NCBI RefSeq assembly: GCF_001445655.1
Contig: NZ_LNBE01000002.1
Location: forward strand, 1-64,000
Origin: Streptomyces roseifaciens
GTDB lineage: Bacteria > Actinomycetota > Actinomycetes > Streptomycetales > Streptomycetaceae
DNA: 64,000 nt
Direction: 5' to 3'
Shown here in pieces: positions 36,248-43,978 of this stretch; position 1 is the first letter of the stretch; every line of letters begins with the position of its first letter. The notes beneath the pieces are model-generated. The model ran no database searches. It worked only from the letters and a program-made list of their open reading frames with translations, and was not told the DNA's origin. A program made the translations under genes and the position numbers.

Positions 36248-37787
36248 CGTTCCGTCGCACCAGCCGGACGCCCTCGGCGGCGCACGTGCAGGCGATCACC
36301 GCCAGGGACGCCAGGACGACCCAGTCCCCGTACCGGACGTAGGGGCTCGTGCCGCGGGCCAGTGGCACCTCGCGGACGACGGCCTCGCTGCGGTCGGTGC
36401 CGAGCGGTGCGCCGACCGCCCGGCCCTGCGGGCCGGCGACCGTGCTCACGCCCGTCAGCGTCGCGTGCACCACCGGCCGCCAGGTCTCGGCCGCCCGCAG
36501 CGAGGCGAGCGAGGCATGCTGCCACGGGGCCCAGCTGTGCTGGAACGTGGAGGTGGAGGACTGCGCGACGATCACCTGGGCGCCGTCGCGGGGCAGCTGC
36601 CGGCTCATGTCGGGGAAGGCCGACTCGAAGCACACCAGCGGGCCGATCCGCAGGCCCTCCGGCACGGAGGGAGAGGCGGGCAGCCGCATCACCACCGGGT
36701 GTTCGCCGCGCATGCGGTCCTCGCCGGCCGCCTTGCCCACCGACGTGGCCCAGCCGAGCAGGGAGCGCGCCGGCACGTACTCCCCGAACGGCACCAGCCG
36801 CATCTTGTCGTAGCGTCCCCCGGTCGGCCCGCCGGGGCCGACGAGCACGGAGCTCTTGAAGATGCCGGGCCGGTCCGAGCGGCGCGCGTCGACGTTGACG
36901 AGGAGGTCCGCCCCCACCTCGCGGGAGAGCGCGGTGAGCCGGTCCCGGAGACCGGGGTGCTGCGCGAGGTCGCCGCCGACGCCGCTCTCGCCCCACACCA
37001 CGAGGTCCACCCGCTGCCCGGCCAGCTTCCTCGTGAGCTCCTCCTGGCGGTCGAACCGGTGCTGGACGCTGCCCGTCCCGTCGACGACGCCCGGCTGGAC
37101 GAGAGCGATCCGGACGGTGCCCGCGGAGCGCGGCGAAGGCACCCACATCCACACCCCGGCGACGACCGCTGCACAGCCCGCCAGGCCGATTAGTCCGGTG
37201 ATACGCGCGCGAGAAGCCCAAATGACCGTGGAAACAGCGGTGTTGATGGCCACGAGGAGGAAACTAACCAGCCAGATCCCGCCCGTTGAAGCGAGCTTGA
37301 GAGCGGGTTGCACCTGCCACTGACTCGCCCCGAACAGACCCCACGGTCCGCCCAAATACTCCCATGAACGGGCAAGTTCGACCATCAACCAGCCGGAAGG
37401 TACGGCGAGGAGGGCTGCGGCGGCCCGCGCCGGCCCCGGGGAACCGCCCAGCAGTCGCTTGACCAGCACGCCCCACGGCGCCCACAGCAGCCCCAGCAGC
37501 GCGGCCAGCACCAGGATGAAGACGTGCAGACTCGGCAGCAGCCAGTGGTGCACGGCGAGCAGGAATCCGCCACCGCCGAGCCAGCCGTCGAGCGCCGCCC
37601 GCCGCGCGGAGGGCGCCGTGCGGATCAGGGACAGCCAGGGTACGAGCGCCACGTAGGCCAGCCACCACAGCGAAGGCGTGGGAAACGTGAGTGCGGGAAG
37701 CGCTCCCGCCACCACCGCCGCAGCCGCCCGCGGCCAGGGCCGGGTCGGCAGCCCGGCGTACGGGCCGTCCGGCGGTTGCGTCGTCAT
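36219..37787 (-). CDS. lnt: Apolipoprotein N-acyltransferase
   Basis: A 522-residue membrane enzyme that adds the third acyl chain to lipoproteins. Six or more N-terminal helices precede a nitrilase-like domain with the catalytic Glu (VVWGESG), Lys (YDKMRLVPFGEYVP) and Cys (PLVCFESAFP). A final helix and a basic tail complete it. Streptomycetes have two such proteins; no polyprenol-phosphate mannosyltransferase (ppm) gene is adjacent. Convergent with the oxidoreductase. Confidence 0.92.
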   Translation of the reverse strand: MTTQPPDGPYAGLPTRPWPRAAAAVVAGALPALTFPTPSLWWLAYVALVPWLSLIRTAPSARRAALDGWLGGGGFLLAVHHWLLPSLHVFILVLAALLGLLWAPWGVLVKRLLGGSPGPARAAAALLAVPSGWLMVELARSWEYLGGPWGLFGASQWQVQPALKLASTGGIWLVSFLLVAINTAVSTVIWASRARITGLIGLAGCAAVVAGVWMWVPSPRSAGTVRIALVQPGVVDGTGSVQHRFDRQEELTRKLAGQRVDLVVWGESGVGGDLAQHPGLRDRLTALSREVGADLLVNVDARRSDRPGIFKSSVLVGPGGPTGGRYDKMRLVPFGEYVPARSLLGWATSVGKAAGEDRMRGEHPVVMRLPASPSVPEGLRIGPLVCFESAFPDMSRQLPRDGAQVIVAQSSTSTFQHSWAPWQHASLASLRAAETWRPVVHATLTGVSTVAGPQGRAVGAPLGTDRSEAVVREVPLARGTSPYVRYGDWVVLASLAVIACTCAAEGVRLVRRNVRKPAPKRP

Positions 37788-38122
37788 GGTGTGCCTCCCT
37801 GGGCCCGAACGGTCACCGGCGCCGTAGATCGTCGATCATTCGTCCGCGCGACGCATGAGCGGGATCCGGTCAACCTTTATCTTTTCGAACAGCAGAGGAT
37901 CATGAGGAAAAAATTCTGACATCGGGGTGCAATATTCCACCGCCGCCACTCATCGGAAAAGCTCCTTTGGTCGGGTTCGGTCAGAAATGATCCGAAGTGA
38001 GCCTTGCATCCTGCGCTGGAAAGGTGTGACCGGGTATGCGCCACGGGTTACCTCCGGTCCACCCTGGGCAGGTACCGCGCAAAAGCGGACAGGAACGCTG
38101 CGAGCCGTCCTGGGGAGGCGCC
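37788..38122. other. Divergent intergenic region between lnt and the terpene synthase
   Basis: A 335-base region with no supported gene. The part from about 37870 to 37925 is unusually AT-rich for this genome and is a likely promoter zone. The open frame from 38036 is an upstream extension of the terpene synthase. Confidence 0.5.
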
Positions 38123-39322
38123 GTGACGGGCGTGCGAGATCGCATATCAGTACAGCCCTTGGAGGTCGTGCCCTTCTACTGTCCGATACCGCCGGCGGTG
38201 CACCCGGGCATCCGGGAGATCGACCGCACCTCGGTCGACTGGATGCTCCAGCGACAGCTCGACACCTCGGCGCACCAGCGGCAACGCCTCGCCCGGTGCG
38301 ACTTCGGCGGGCTCACGGCCCGGACCATGCCCTACGGCCAGTCCGGACCGCTCACCGTCGTCGCCAAGCTCCACGCCGTGCTCTTCTCCCTGGACGACGC
38401 CCTGTGCGACGAGTCGACCGCCACCGCCCACGGCCTGGCGCACACGACCTCACGCATCATGCGCGTTCTGGAAGCGCCGGTACCGGAGTGGCCGGATGAC
38501 TCGCCCCACGCCGCGGCGCTGCGGGCCGTCCGCCTGGAGCTGGCCGAGCACGCGACGCCGAGCCAGCTGCGCCACTGGACCGAGGGCATGCGCACCTACC
38601 TCACCGGCCTGGTGTGGGAGGCCGCCTGCCGCCGCGACCGGGCCCTGCCGTCCGTGAACGACTACGCCACGATGTGGATGCGCGCCATCGGCATGGCGCC
38701 CTCCACGGCCCTGATGGACATCGCCGGAGGATACGAACTCGACGACCGCGACCTGGACCGGCCCGAGGTCCGGGCCCTCACCGAGATGACCTGGACGCTC
38801 GTCGCCTGGGACAACGACTTCTACTCACGGAACAAGGAGATCCGGCGTGCCGGTGACAACCTCAACCTGATCGACGTCCTCGCCCAGGAACGGGACTGGG
38901 AGCCCGCCCGGGCCCAGGAAGAGGCCATGGCGATGCGCGACCGCGTCATGACGCTCTTCCTGCGCTTACGCGAGCAGATCTGGCCCCGGGCCGGGGTGGA
39001 ACTGCGCTGCTACCTGGTGGCGCTGGGCCACTTCGTCCGCGGGCACCTGGACTGGGCCTCGGCCTGCGCCCGCTACCAGGACCCGTACGGGACCGCCGCC
39101 GACGTGGAGTGGTGGAAGCCGCTCCCGTCGGACGACAGCCCGGATGCCCTGCCCATCCCCGCCATCGCCTGGTGGTGGGACCAGCTCGAGGCCGGCTGCT
39201 ACCGCCGCCCCAGCAGACGCCGCAGCGACCTCCACCACGACCGCCGCGAACCGGGCGTCTCCGGACCGGCGGCCCGGACCGGCGGCGCCGGGATGGCCGG
39301 CTGCTCGGCCCGCTCCGGCTGA
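38123..39322 (+). CDS. Class I terpene synthase
   Basis: A 399-residue terpene cyclase. The acidic motif reads DDALCDE (Asp91-Glu97), a DDxxxxE variant, and the NSE triad NDFYSRNKE (Asn231, Ser235, Glu239) is complete for Mg-diphosphate binding. RYQDPYG near residue 320 is the terminal RY pair. It should cyclise a prenyl diphosphate, most likely farnesyl diphosphate; the product cannot be predicted. GGGGAGG at 38112-38118 sets GTG 38123. It converges on a conservon that ends with a CYP157-type P450, and the two genes overlap by 124 bases. The last 50 residues are an Arg-rich, non-family tail from the overlap. Confidence 0.9.
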   Translation: MTGVRDRISVQPLEVVPFYCPIPPAVHPGIREIDRTSVDWMLQRQLDTSAHQRQRLARCDFGGLTARTMPYGQSGPLTVVAKLHAVLFSLDDALCDESTATAHGLAHTTSRIMRVLEAPVPEWPDDSPHAAALRAVRLELAEHATPSQLRHWTEGMRTYLTGLVWEAACRRDRALPSVNDYATMWMRAIGMAPSTALMDIAGGYELDDRDLDRPEVRALTEMTWTLVAWDNDFYSRNKEIRRAGDNLNLIDVLAQERDWEPARAQEEAMAMRDRVMTLFLRLREQIWPRAGVELRCYLVALGHFVRGHLDWASACARYQDPYGTAADVEWWKPLPSDDSPDALPIPAIAWWWDQLEAGCYRRPSRRRSDLHHDRREPGVSGPAARTGGAGMAGCSARSG

Positions 39323-40647
39323 GCGGGCAGGGGCGGCTCCGGCGCGGGTGTCAGCGTCTCCTCCGGGGGCAGCGGCGCCCGCGCCGTGAACCGCACCGGC
39401 AGCCCGGTCAGGTGACGGGACATCAGGGTGGAGCGGTAGGTCAGCTCCGACTCGTCCACCGCGAGGGTGAGGTCGGGCAGGCGCAGCAGCAGGGCGTCGA
39501 TGCCCGTGTCCGCGATCGCCCGGCCCACGTCCTGGCCCGGGCACTCGTGCTGGCCCCCGCTGAACGCCAGGTGCGAGCGGTTGCCGTGGACGGGGACGTC
39601 GGGATCAGGGCGGATGACCGTGTCCATGTTGGCGGCGGCCAGCCCCAGGATCAGGGCGTCCCCCTCCTTGATCTGCTGACCCGCCAGCTCCGTGTCCTGC
39701 GTCGCCCAGCGGCCCAGGATCGAGATGAACGGCGGCTCGTCCCACAGGACCTGCTCGACCGCATCCGGCAGCGTCATGTGACCGCCGGCCAGGGACGCCT
39801 GGAAGCGGTGGTCGGTGAGCACCATCTTCAGGGTGTTCGCGATGAGGTTCGCCGTGGTCTCGAAGGCCGCGATCAGCACCAGCCGCAGATGCTGCTGGAC
39901 CTCGTCGTCCGACAGCCCGGCGGGGTGCTCCAGCAGCCAGCTGGTGAAGTCGGCGCCCGGCTCGACGTGCTTGCGCGCCACCAGCTTGCGCAGCGTCTCC
40001 TGGACGAACTCGTTGCTCGCGATCGCCGTCTCGGTGCCCTTGATCATGTCCCGGGCGGCGTTGACGAGCTGGGGGCTGTACGCCTCCGGCATGCCCAGCA
40101 GCTGCGTCATCGCCATCATCGGCAGCTGCTCGGCGAACTCGTGCACCAGGTCGGCCCGGCCCGAGGCGCAGAAGCGGTCGACGAGCTGGTTCGAGTACTG
40201 GGTGACGTGGCGGCGGATGCCCCGCTTGTCGAAGCGGGCGATGCTGTCGTTGACGGCGCCGCGCCAGCGCTCGTGCTGCTGGCCGTCGGCGAAGACGCAG
40301 ATCGGCTGCCAGGTGGTGATCGGCGCGAGCGGGTGGGTCGGGGCCACGCGGCCCTCGCGGGCCTCGATCCACCGCCGGGAGTCGCGCGAGAAGCGCGAGG
40401 GGGTGCGCGCCACGTCGAGGTTCTCGCGGTAGCCGAGGACGAGCCAGGCCGGGACGTCGTCGTGCAGCAGGACGGGCGCCACCTGGCCGTGCTTCTGGCG
40501 GAGCCGCTCGTACAGCCCCATCGGGTCGGCCTCGGCCTCCGGGCCGTACAGCCGGGTGATCCCGCCGGGGCCGGTCGCATGGGCCGGGCACTGCGGGGGA
40601 GGCCCGGCCGGGGAGGTGGTGCGGGGGCGTTCGGAAGGGAGGGTCAC
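39199..40647 (-). CDS. Cytochrome P450 of the CYP157 type, conservon-linked
   Basis: A 482-residue haem protein. The Cys ligand is Cys369 in FSGGQHECPG. The K-helix motif ExxR is missing: the region reads EQVLW (residues 298-302), so the position of the expected Glu/Arg pair is Gln/Trp. Loss of ExxR with an EQxLW signature is the known mark of the CYP157 family (CYP157C1). GTG 40647 overlaps the CvnD stop (GTGA). The final 60 residues are a Pro-rich linker plus a basic amphipathic tail (WWRSLRRLLGRR). It may act with the neighbouring terpene synthase; its redox partner is not here. Confidence 0.9.
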   Translation of the reverse strand: MTLPSERPRTTSPAGPPPQCPAHATGPGGITRLYGPEAEADPMGLYERLRQKHGQVAPVLLHDDVPAWLVLGYRENLDVARTPSRFSRDSRRWIEAREGRVAPTHPLAPITTWQPICVFADGQQHERWRGAVNDSIARFDKRGIRRHVTQYSNQLVDRFCASGRADLVHEFAEQLPMMAMTQLLGMPEAYSPQLVNAARDMIKGTETAIASNEFVQETLRKLVARKHVEPGADFTSWLLEHPAGLSDDEVQQHLRLVLIAAFETTANLIANTLKMVLTDHRFQASLAGGHMTLPDAVEQVLWDEPPFISILGRWATQDTELAGQQIKEGDALILGLAAANMDTVIRPDPDVPVHGNRSHLAFSGGQHECPGQDVGRAIADTGIDALLLRLPDLTLAVDESELTYRSTLMSRHLTGLPVRFTARAPLPPEETLTPAPEPPLPAQPERAEQPAIPAPPVRAAGPETPGSRRSWWRSLRRLLGRR

Positions 40648-41282
40648 TGGTGCTCCGTGGAGGCGGTGGTGAGCGTGTAGAGGTAGCGCATGAGGGTGAG
40701 CAGGGTGTCGCGGCACGAGGCGCGGTCGCGGGCGTCGCAGTCGATCATGGGCACCGAGTCGTCGAGGTCCATGGCCGAGCGGAGCTGCTCCATCGGGTAT
40801 CTGGGCGCCTGGGGGAAGCGGTTGACGCCGACGACGAAGGGCACTCCCTTCTCCTCGAGGCGCCCGATCACGTCGTAACTGACGTCCATGCGGCGGGTGT
40901 CGAGGAGGACCACCGCACCGAGGGCGCCCTCGAACAGGCCGTTCCACAGGAACCAGAAGCGCTCCTGGCCGGGAGTGCCGAACAGATACAGCACCAGGTG
41001 CTCGTTGATGCTGATCCGGCCGAAGTCCATGGCCACGGTCGTCTCGGTCTTGTGCTCGATCCCGGCGATGTCGTCCACGCCGACACCGGCCTGGGTCATC
41101 GTCTCCTCGGTGGTCAGCGGCCGGATCTCGCTGACCGAGCCCACCAGGGTCGTCTTGCCGACCCCGAACCCGCCGACGATGACGACCTTGACGGCCGCGG
41201 TGGCCGAGGCCGGCAGGACGTCCTCGCTGCGCGGCCCCGCATAGGTCTCCAACCCGGGGGAGTCAGAGCTTCTGTAGTCCAT
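40644..41282 (-). CDS. cvnD: Conservon GTPase (CvnD)
   Basis: A 212-residue small GTPase-like protein. P-loop GGFGVGKT at residues 37-44, FGTPGQERF for the second loop, and NRF in place of the NKxD specificity motif, as is usual for CvnD. Conservon proteins form a membrane signalling module that resembles eukaryotic G-protein switches. Overlaps cvnC by 20 bases and the P450 by 4 bases. Confidence 0.92.
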   Translation of the reverse strand: MDYRSSDSPGLETYAGPRSEDVLPASATAAVKVVIVGGFGVGKTTLVGSVSEIRPLTTEETMTQAGVGVDDIAGIEHKTETTVAMDFGRISINEHLVLYLFGTPGQERFWFLWNGLFEGALGAVVLLDTRRMDVSYDVIGRLEEKGVPFVVGVNRFPQAPRYPMEQLRSAMDLDDSVPMIDCDARDRASCRDTLLTLMRYLYTLTTASTEHQ

Positions 41283-41628
41283 TCATCACCGCCTCCAGAA
41301 GTTGAACGTCGGGAAGGGCCGCCGCCGGCACCGGCGGCCGGGCCTCCACGTGACGACCCGCCACCAGCTCCGTGAGCAGCAGGGTCAGCGTGCTGACCGG
41401 CAGTTCCAGATAGGCCGATATCTCGGCGACGGAGAGCGGGTAGGCACACATCCGGACGATGGCGGCGTGCTCGGGCTGCAGCCCGGGGTCGGCCTCGGAC
41501 CGGGAGACGATCAGCGTCACCAGGTCGAGCTCCGTCTTCCGCTCCGCGCGGGGCTCGCCTCCGGTGAGGATGTAGAGCCGGTCCGGGCTGCCGGGCGCGG
41601 TCGGGGAGCCGGGTCCCTCCGTGCTCAT
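41263..41628 (-). CDS. cvnC: Conservon DUF742 protein (CvnC)
   Basis: A 121-residue DUF742 protein with a winged-helix-like core (SVAEISAYLELPVSTLTLLLTELVAG). It begins MSTEGPGSPTAP. Its start overlaps the cvnB stop by 4 bases and its end overlaps the cvnD start. In other conservons CvnC binds the other Cvn proteins; DNA binding is not shown. Confidence 0.9.
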   Translation of the reverse strand: MSTEGPGSPTAPGSPDRLYILTGGEPRAERKTELDLVTLIVSRSEADPGLQPEHAAIVRMCAYPLSVAEISAYLELPVSTLTLLLTELVAGRHVEARPPVPAAALPDVQLLEAVMNGLQKL

Positions 41629-42032
41629 GTCACCGACCCGCCGACCCGCGGCGGACTGGTGAGATGCGAACCGATGCGGGCCACCAGATCCCGCATCCGC
41701 ATGCCCATCAGCTCGGCGTCCACGTCGTCGTCGGCCAGCACCGCGAGGAAGGCTCCGGCCCCGGCGGCCATCAGATAGAAGAATCCGCCGTCGACCTCGA
41801 TCACGACCAGGCGCATCTGCCCGTCCCCGTGGGGGAATTCACCGGCGATCGCGGTGGAGAGGCTCTGCAGTCCGGCACAGGCGGCGGCGAGGCGGTCGGC
41901 GGCGTCCGGGTCGGTGCCGTGCTGAGCCATGCGCAGGCCGTCCGAGGACAGCACGATCACGTGGCGGGTCTGCGGAACACTGGTTGCCAGGTCCTTGAGC
42001 ATCCAGTCCATGTTGAACCGCGGCTGCGTCAC
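41625..42032 (-). CDS. cvnB: Conservon roadblock/LC7 protein (CvnB)
   Basis: A 135-residue Roadblock/LC7 domain protein, from FNMDWMLKDLATSVPQTRHVIVLSSDGLRMA to MRMRDLVARIG. These proteins regulate partner GTPases. GTG 42032 lies 4 bases after the cvnA stop with AAGGAAGAG upstream. The frame to 42083 lies in cvnA and is not used. Confidence 0.92.
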   Translation of the reverse strand: MTQPRFNMDWMLKDLATSVPQTRHVIVLSSDGLRMAQHGTDPDAADRLAAACAGLQSLSTAIAGEFPHGDGQMRLVVIEVDGGFFYLMAAGAGAFLAVLADDDVDAELMGMRMRDLVARIGSHLTSPPRVGGSVT

Positions 42033-42036
42033 TTGG

Positions 42037-43551
42037 CTACTCTTCCTTGTCTGACGGGATATCACTGTGCGACCGGCCGGCATCCGGCTCCAGGGACTCC
42101 CCGTTGATGCCGCGGTTGAAGGCGGCCAGCCACATTCCGGGCTGCTTGGGGGCCTCCTCCGGAGCGGCCGGCGCGGCGGGCGGGGCCGGCGGCCGGTCCC
42201 GCCGTTCGGCCGCGCCCCGGCCGAACGGGAGCGGCGCGGGGCCGCGGCGCCGCCGCCGCTGCGGCAGTCCGCTGTCCCCGAGCGGCGGCGGGATGGGGTG
42301 CTCCATCATCGGCGGAGCCGTCTGCGGAGCGGGCGGGGGGATCTTCTGGCCCGGGCGGCGCTTGGACTTGAAGGGCGGGAGCTTGGGCGCGCGGGCGATG
42401 TCGCCGCCGGGGTGCTTGCTGGCGGTGATCAGGTCCATGGGGATGACCAGCACGGCCCGGACGCCTCCGTAGGCGGAGGGCCGCAGCGACACCAGGAAGT
42501 TGTACGTGCGGGCGAGCCGGCTGACGACCGCGAGGCCCAGCCGCGGCGCCTCGCCGAGGTCGTCGAGGTCGAGGGCGCCCTCGCGGGAGAGGACGCGGTC
42601 GGTGCGGCGGCGCGCCTCGTCGGTGAGGCCGACGCCGGCGTCCTCGATCTCGACGGCGATGCCGGACTGGATGTCCACGGCGGTCAGGTGCACCCGGGTC
42701 TGCGGGGGCGAGTAGCGGGTGGCGTTGTCCAGCAGCTCGGCCAGGGCGTGGATCACCGGTTCGACGCCGGCGCCGACCACGGCGACGTCGGCCACCGAGT
42801 GCAGGTCGACCCGCCGGTACTCCAGGATCCGCGACATGGCGCCGCGCAGCACGTTGTACAGCGGGATCTCGTTCTTCCACTGGCGGCCGGGGCGGGAGCC
42901 GCCGAGGACGGCGATGCTGTCGGCGAGGCGGCCGGTCAGGGCGTTGCCGTGGTCGAGGTGGAGGAGATCGCCGAAGACGTCGGGGTCGTTGCCGTGCTTG
43001 TGCTCCATCTCCCGGATGTCGTAGGCCTGCTGGTGCACGATGGCCTGCATGCGACGGGCGATGTTGACGAAGGCGCGCTGCGCGGAGTCACGCAGCCCCT
43101 CCTCCGCCTGCACGGCTTCGATGACGGATTTCAGCACCGACCGGTGCGCGGCCGCGTAGCCGGGCTCGAGGTCGTGGACGGGAAGCGTGTGGCGCAGCAC
43201 GACCTCGGTGGGGGCGCCGCGCTGCAGCAGGTGGATGGCCCGGGGGAGCAGCTCCTTGGCCAGCCGCCGGGTCTCCGCCTCGTGCTGGTCGAGCTGGTAC
43301 CGCAGGCCGGCCTCCTGCTCGGTGCAGCGCCGCCGCAGGGCCGCGATGACCCGTCCCCGCCGGGCGGCCTCGGAGCTTGCCAGCGCCACCGCGACCGTGG
43401 CGGAGGCACCGCACCAGGCCACCGGCACGCGGGCGTCGGGAGCGACGGCGAGGACCGCCGTACCCGTGCACACGGCCAGTACCAAGGGGGAGATCAGCCA
43501 TATCAGAGCGGAGACGGGCCGCCGTTGAACTGACGAGCCAGTACCAACCAT
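42037..43551 (-). CDS. cvnA: Conservon sensor histidine-kinase-like protein (CvnA)
   Basis: A 504-residue membrane protein: two helices (about 14-65), a long coiled coil, and a GHKL ATPase domain with ALAELLDNATRYSPP (N box) and EDAGVGLTDEARRR (G box). There is no clear phospho-acceptor histidine box. The C-terminal 110 residues are Pro/Arg-rich. It is the first gene of the operon cvnA-B-C-D-P450. Confidence 0.9.
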   Translation of the reverse strand: MVGTGSSVQRRPVSALIWLISPLVLAVCTGTAVLAVAPDARVPVAWCGASATVAVALASSEAARRGRVIAALRRRCTEQEAGLRYQLDQHEAETRRLAKELLPRAIHLLQRGAPTEVVLRHTLPVHDLEPGYAAAHRSVLKSVIEAVQAEEGLRDSAQRAFVNIARRMQAIVHQQAYDIREMEHKHGNDPDVFGDLLHLDHGNALTGRLADSIAVLGGSRPGRQWKNEIPLYNVLRGAMSRILEYRRVDLHSVADVAVVGAGVEPVIHALAELLDNATRYSPPQTRVHLTAVDIQSGIAVEIEDAGVGLTDEARRRTDRVLSREGALDLDDLGEAPRLGLAVVSRLARTYNFLVSLRPSAYGGVRAVLVIPMDLITASKHPGGDIARAPKLPPFKSKRRPGQKIPPPAPQTAPPMMEHPIPPPLGDSGLPQRRRRRGPAPLPFGRGAAERRDRPPAPPAAPAAPEEAPKQPGMWLAAFNRGINGESLEPDAGRSHSDIPSDKEE

Positions 43552-43978
43552 CGGGATCCTCGGAACTCTTAAGAAGGCGTAGGGCCCGGCGCGCGGCAAT
43601 CCCGGGTGTCTCCCGCGGAGAACGGCGCCGGCGCAGCACTTGTGCGCACCGTGAAGTAGTCGCCACAACCCGCTGCGCGACATGGAGCGTAGCCGGTCGC
43701 GCGGTGCTCCCGCGCGAAGTTGTCATATTCGCAGATTGGCCTGACGCAGGAATTCGAAAGGCTCGATAATGGCCCCGCGCTTCGAATTCCGAATGGGTTT
43801 ACGAATCGTATGAATGTATGTTCGGTGCAAGTTGGGCATGCTGCCCGTGGTGCGGAACGGGCTCCAGTGGCGGGCGGGGGAGGGTCACGCTCCCGGGTGG
43901 TCCGTCTGCCGAACCCTGCCCCTGGCCTCACGGACGGGGCTAGGCTCGCTCCACCACATCTTCCGGGGAGACATCGCC
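43552..43978. other. Divergent regulatory region between cvnA and the LAL-like ATPase
   Basis: A 427-base region without a supported gene. The stretch from about 43700 to 43830 has low GC and holds a promoter inside a perfect inverted repeat, listed separately. The cvnA promoter must lie nearer to 43552. Confidence 0.5.
43741..43790 (+). promoter_or_regulatory. Promoter flanked by a perfect 10-base inverted repeat
   Basis: GGAATTCGAA at 43749-43758 and TTCGAATTCC at 43781-43790 are exact inverted arms 22 bases apart (centres 32 bases, three helical turns). A -35-like TGACGC at 43742-43747 and GATAAT at 43765-43770 (17-base spacer) put the left arm in the spacer and the right arm just after the start point. 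This is a good operator candidate for a dimeric regulator. Confidence 0.55.

Noticed and set aside
38123..43551. A full secondary-metabolite cluster
   Set aside because: Only one terpene synthase and one P450 are present, and no transport, prenyltransferase or further tailoring genes are seen.
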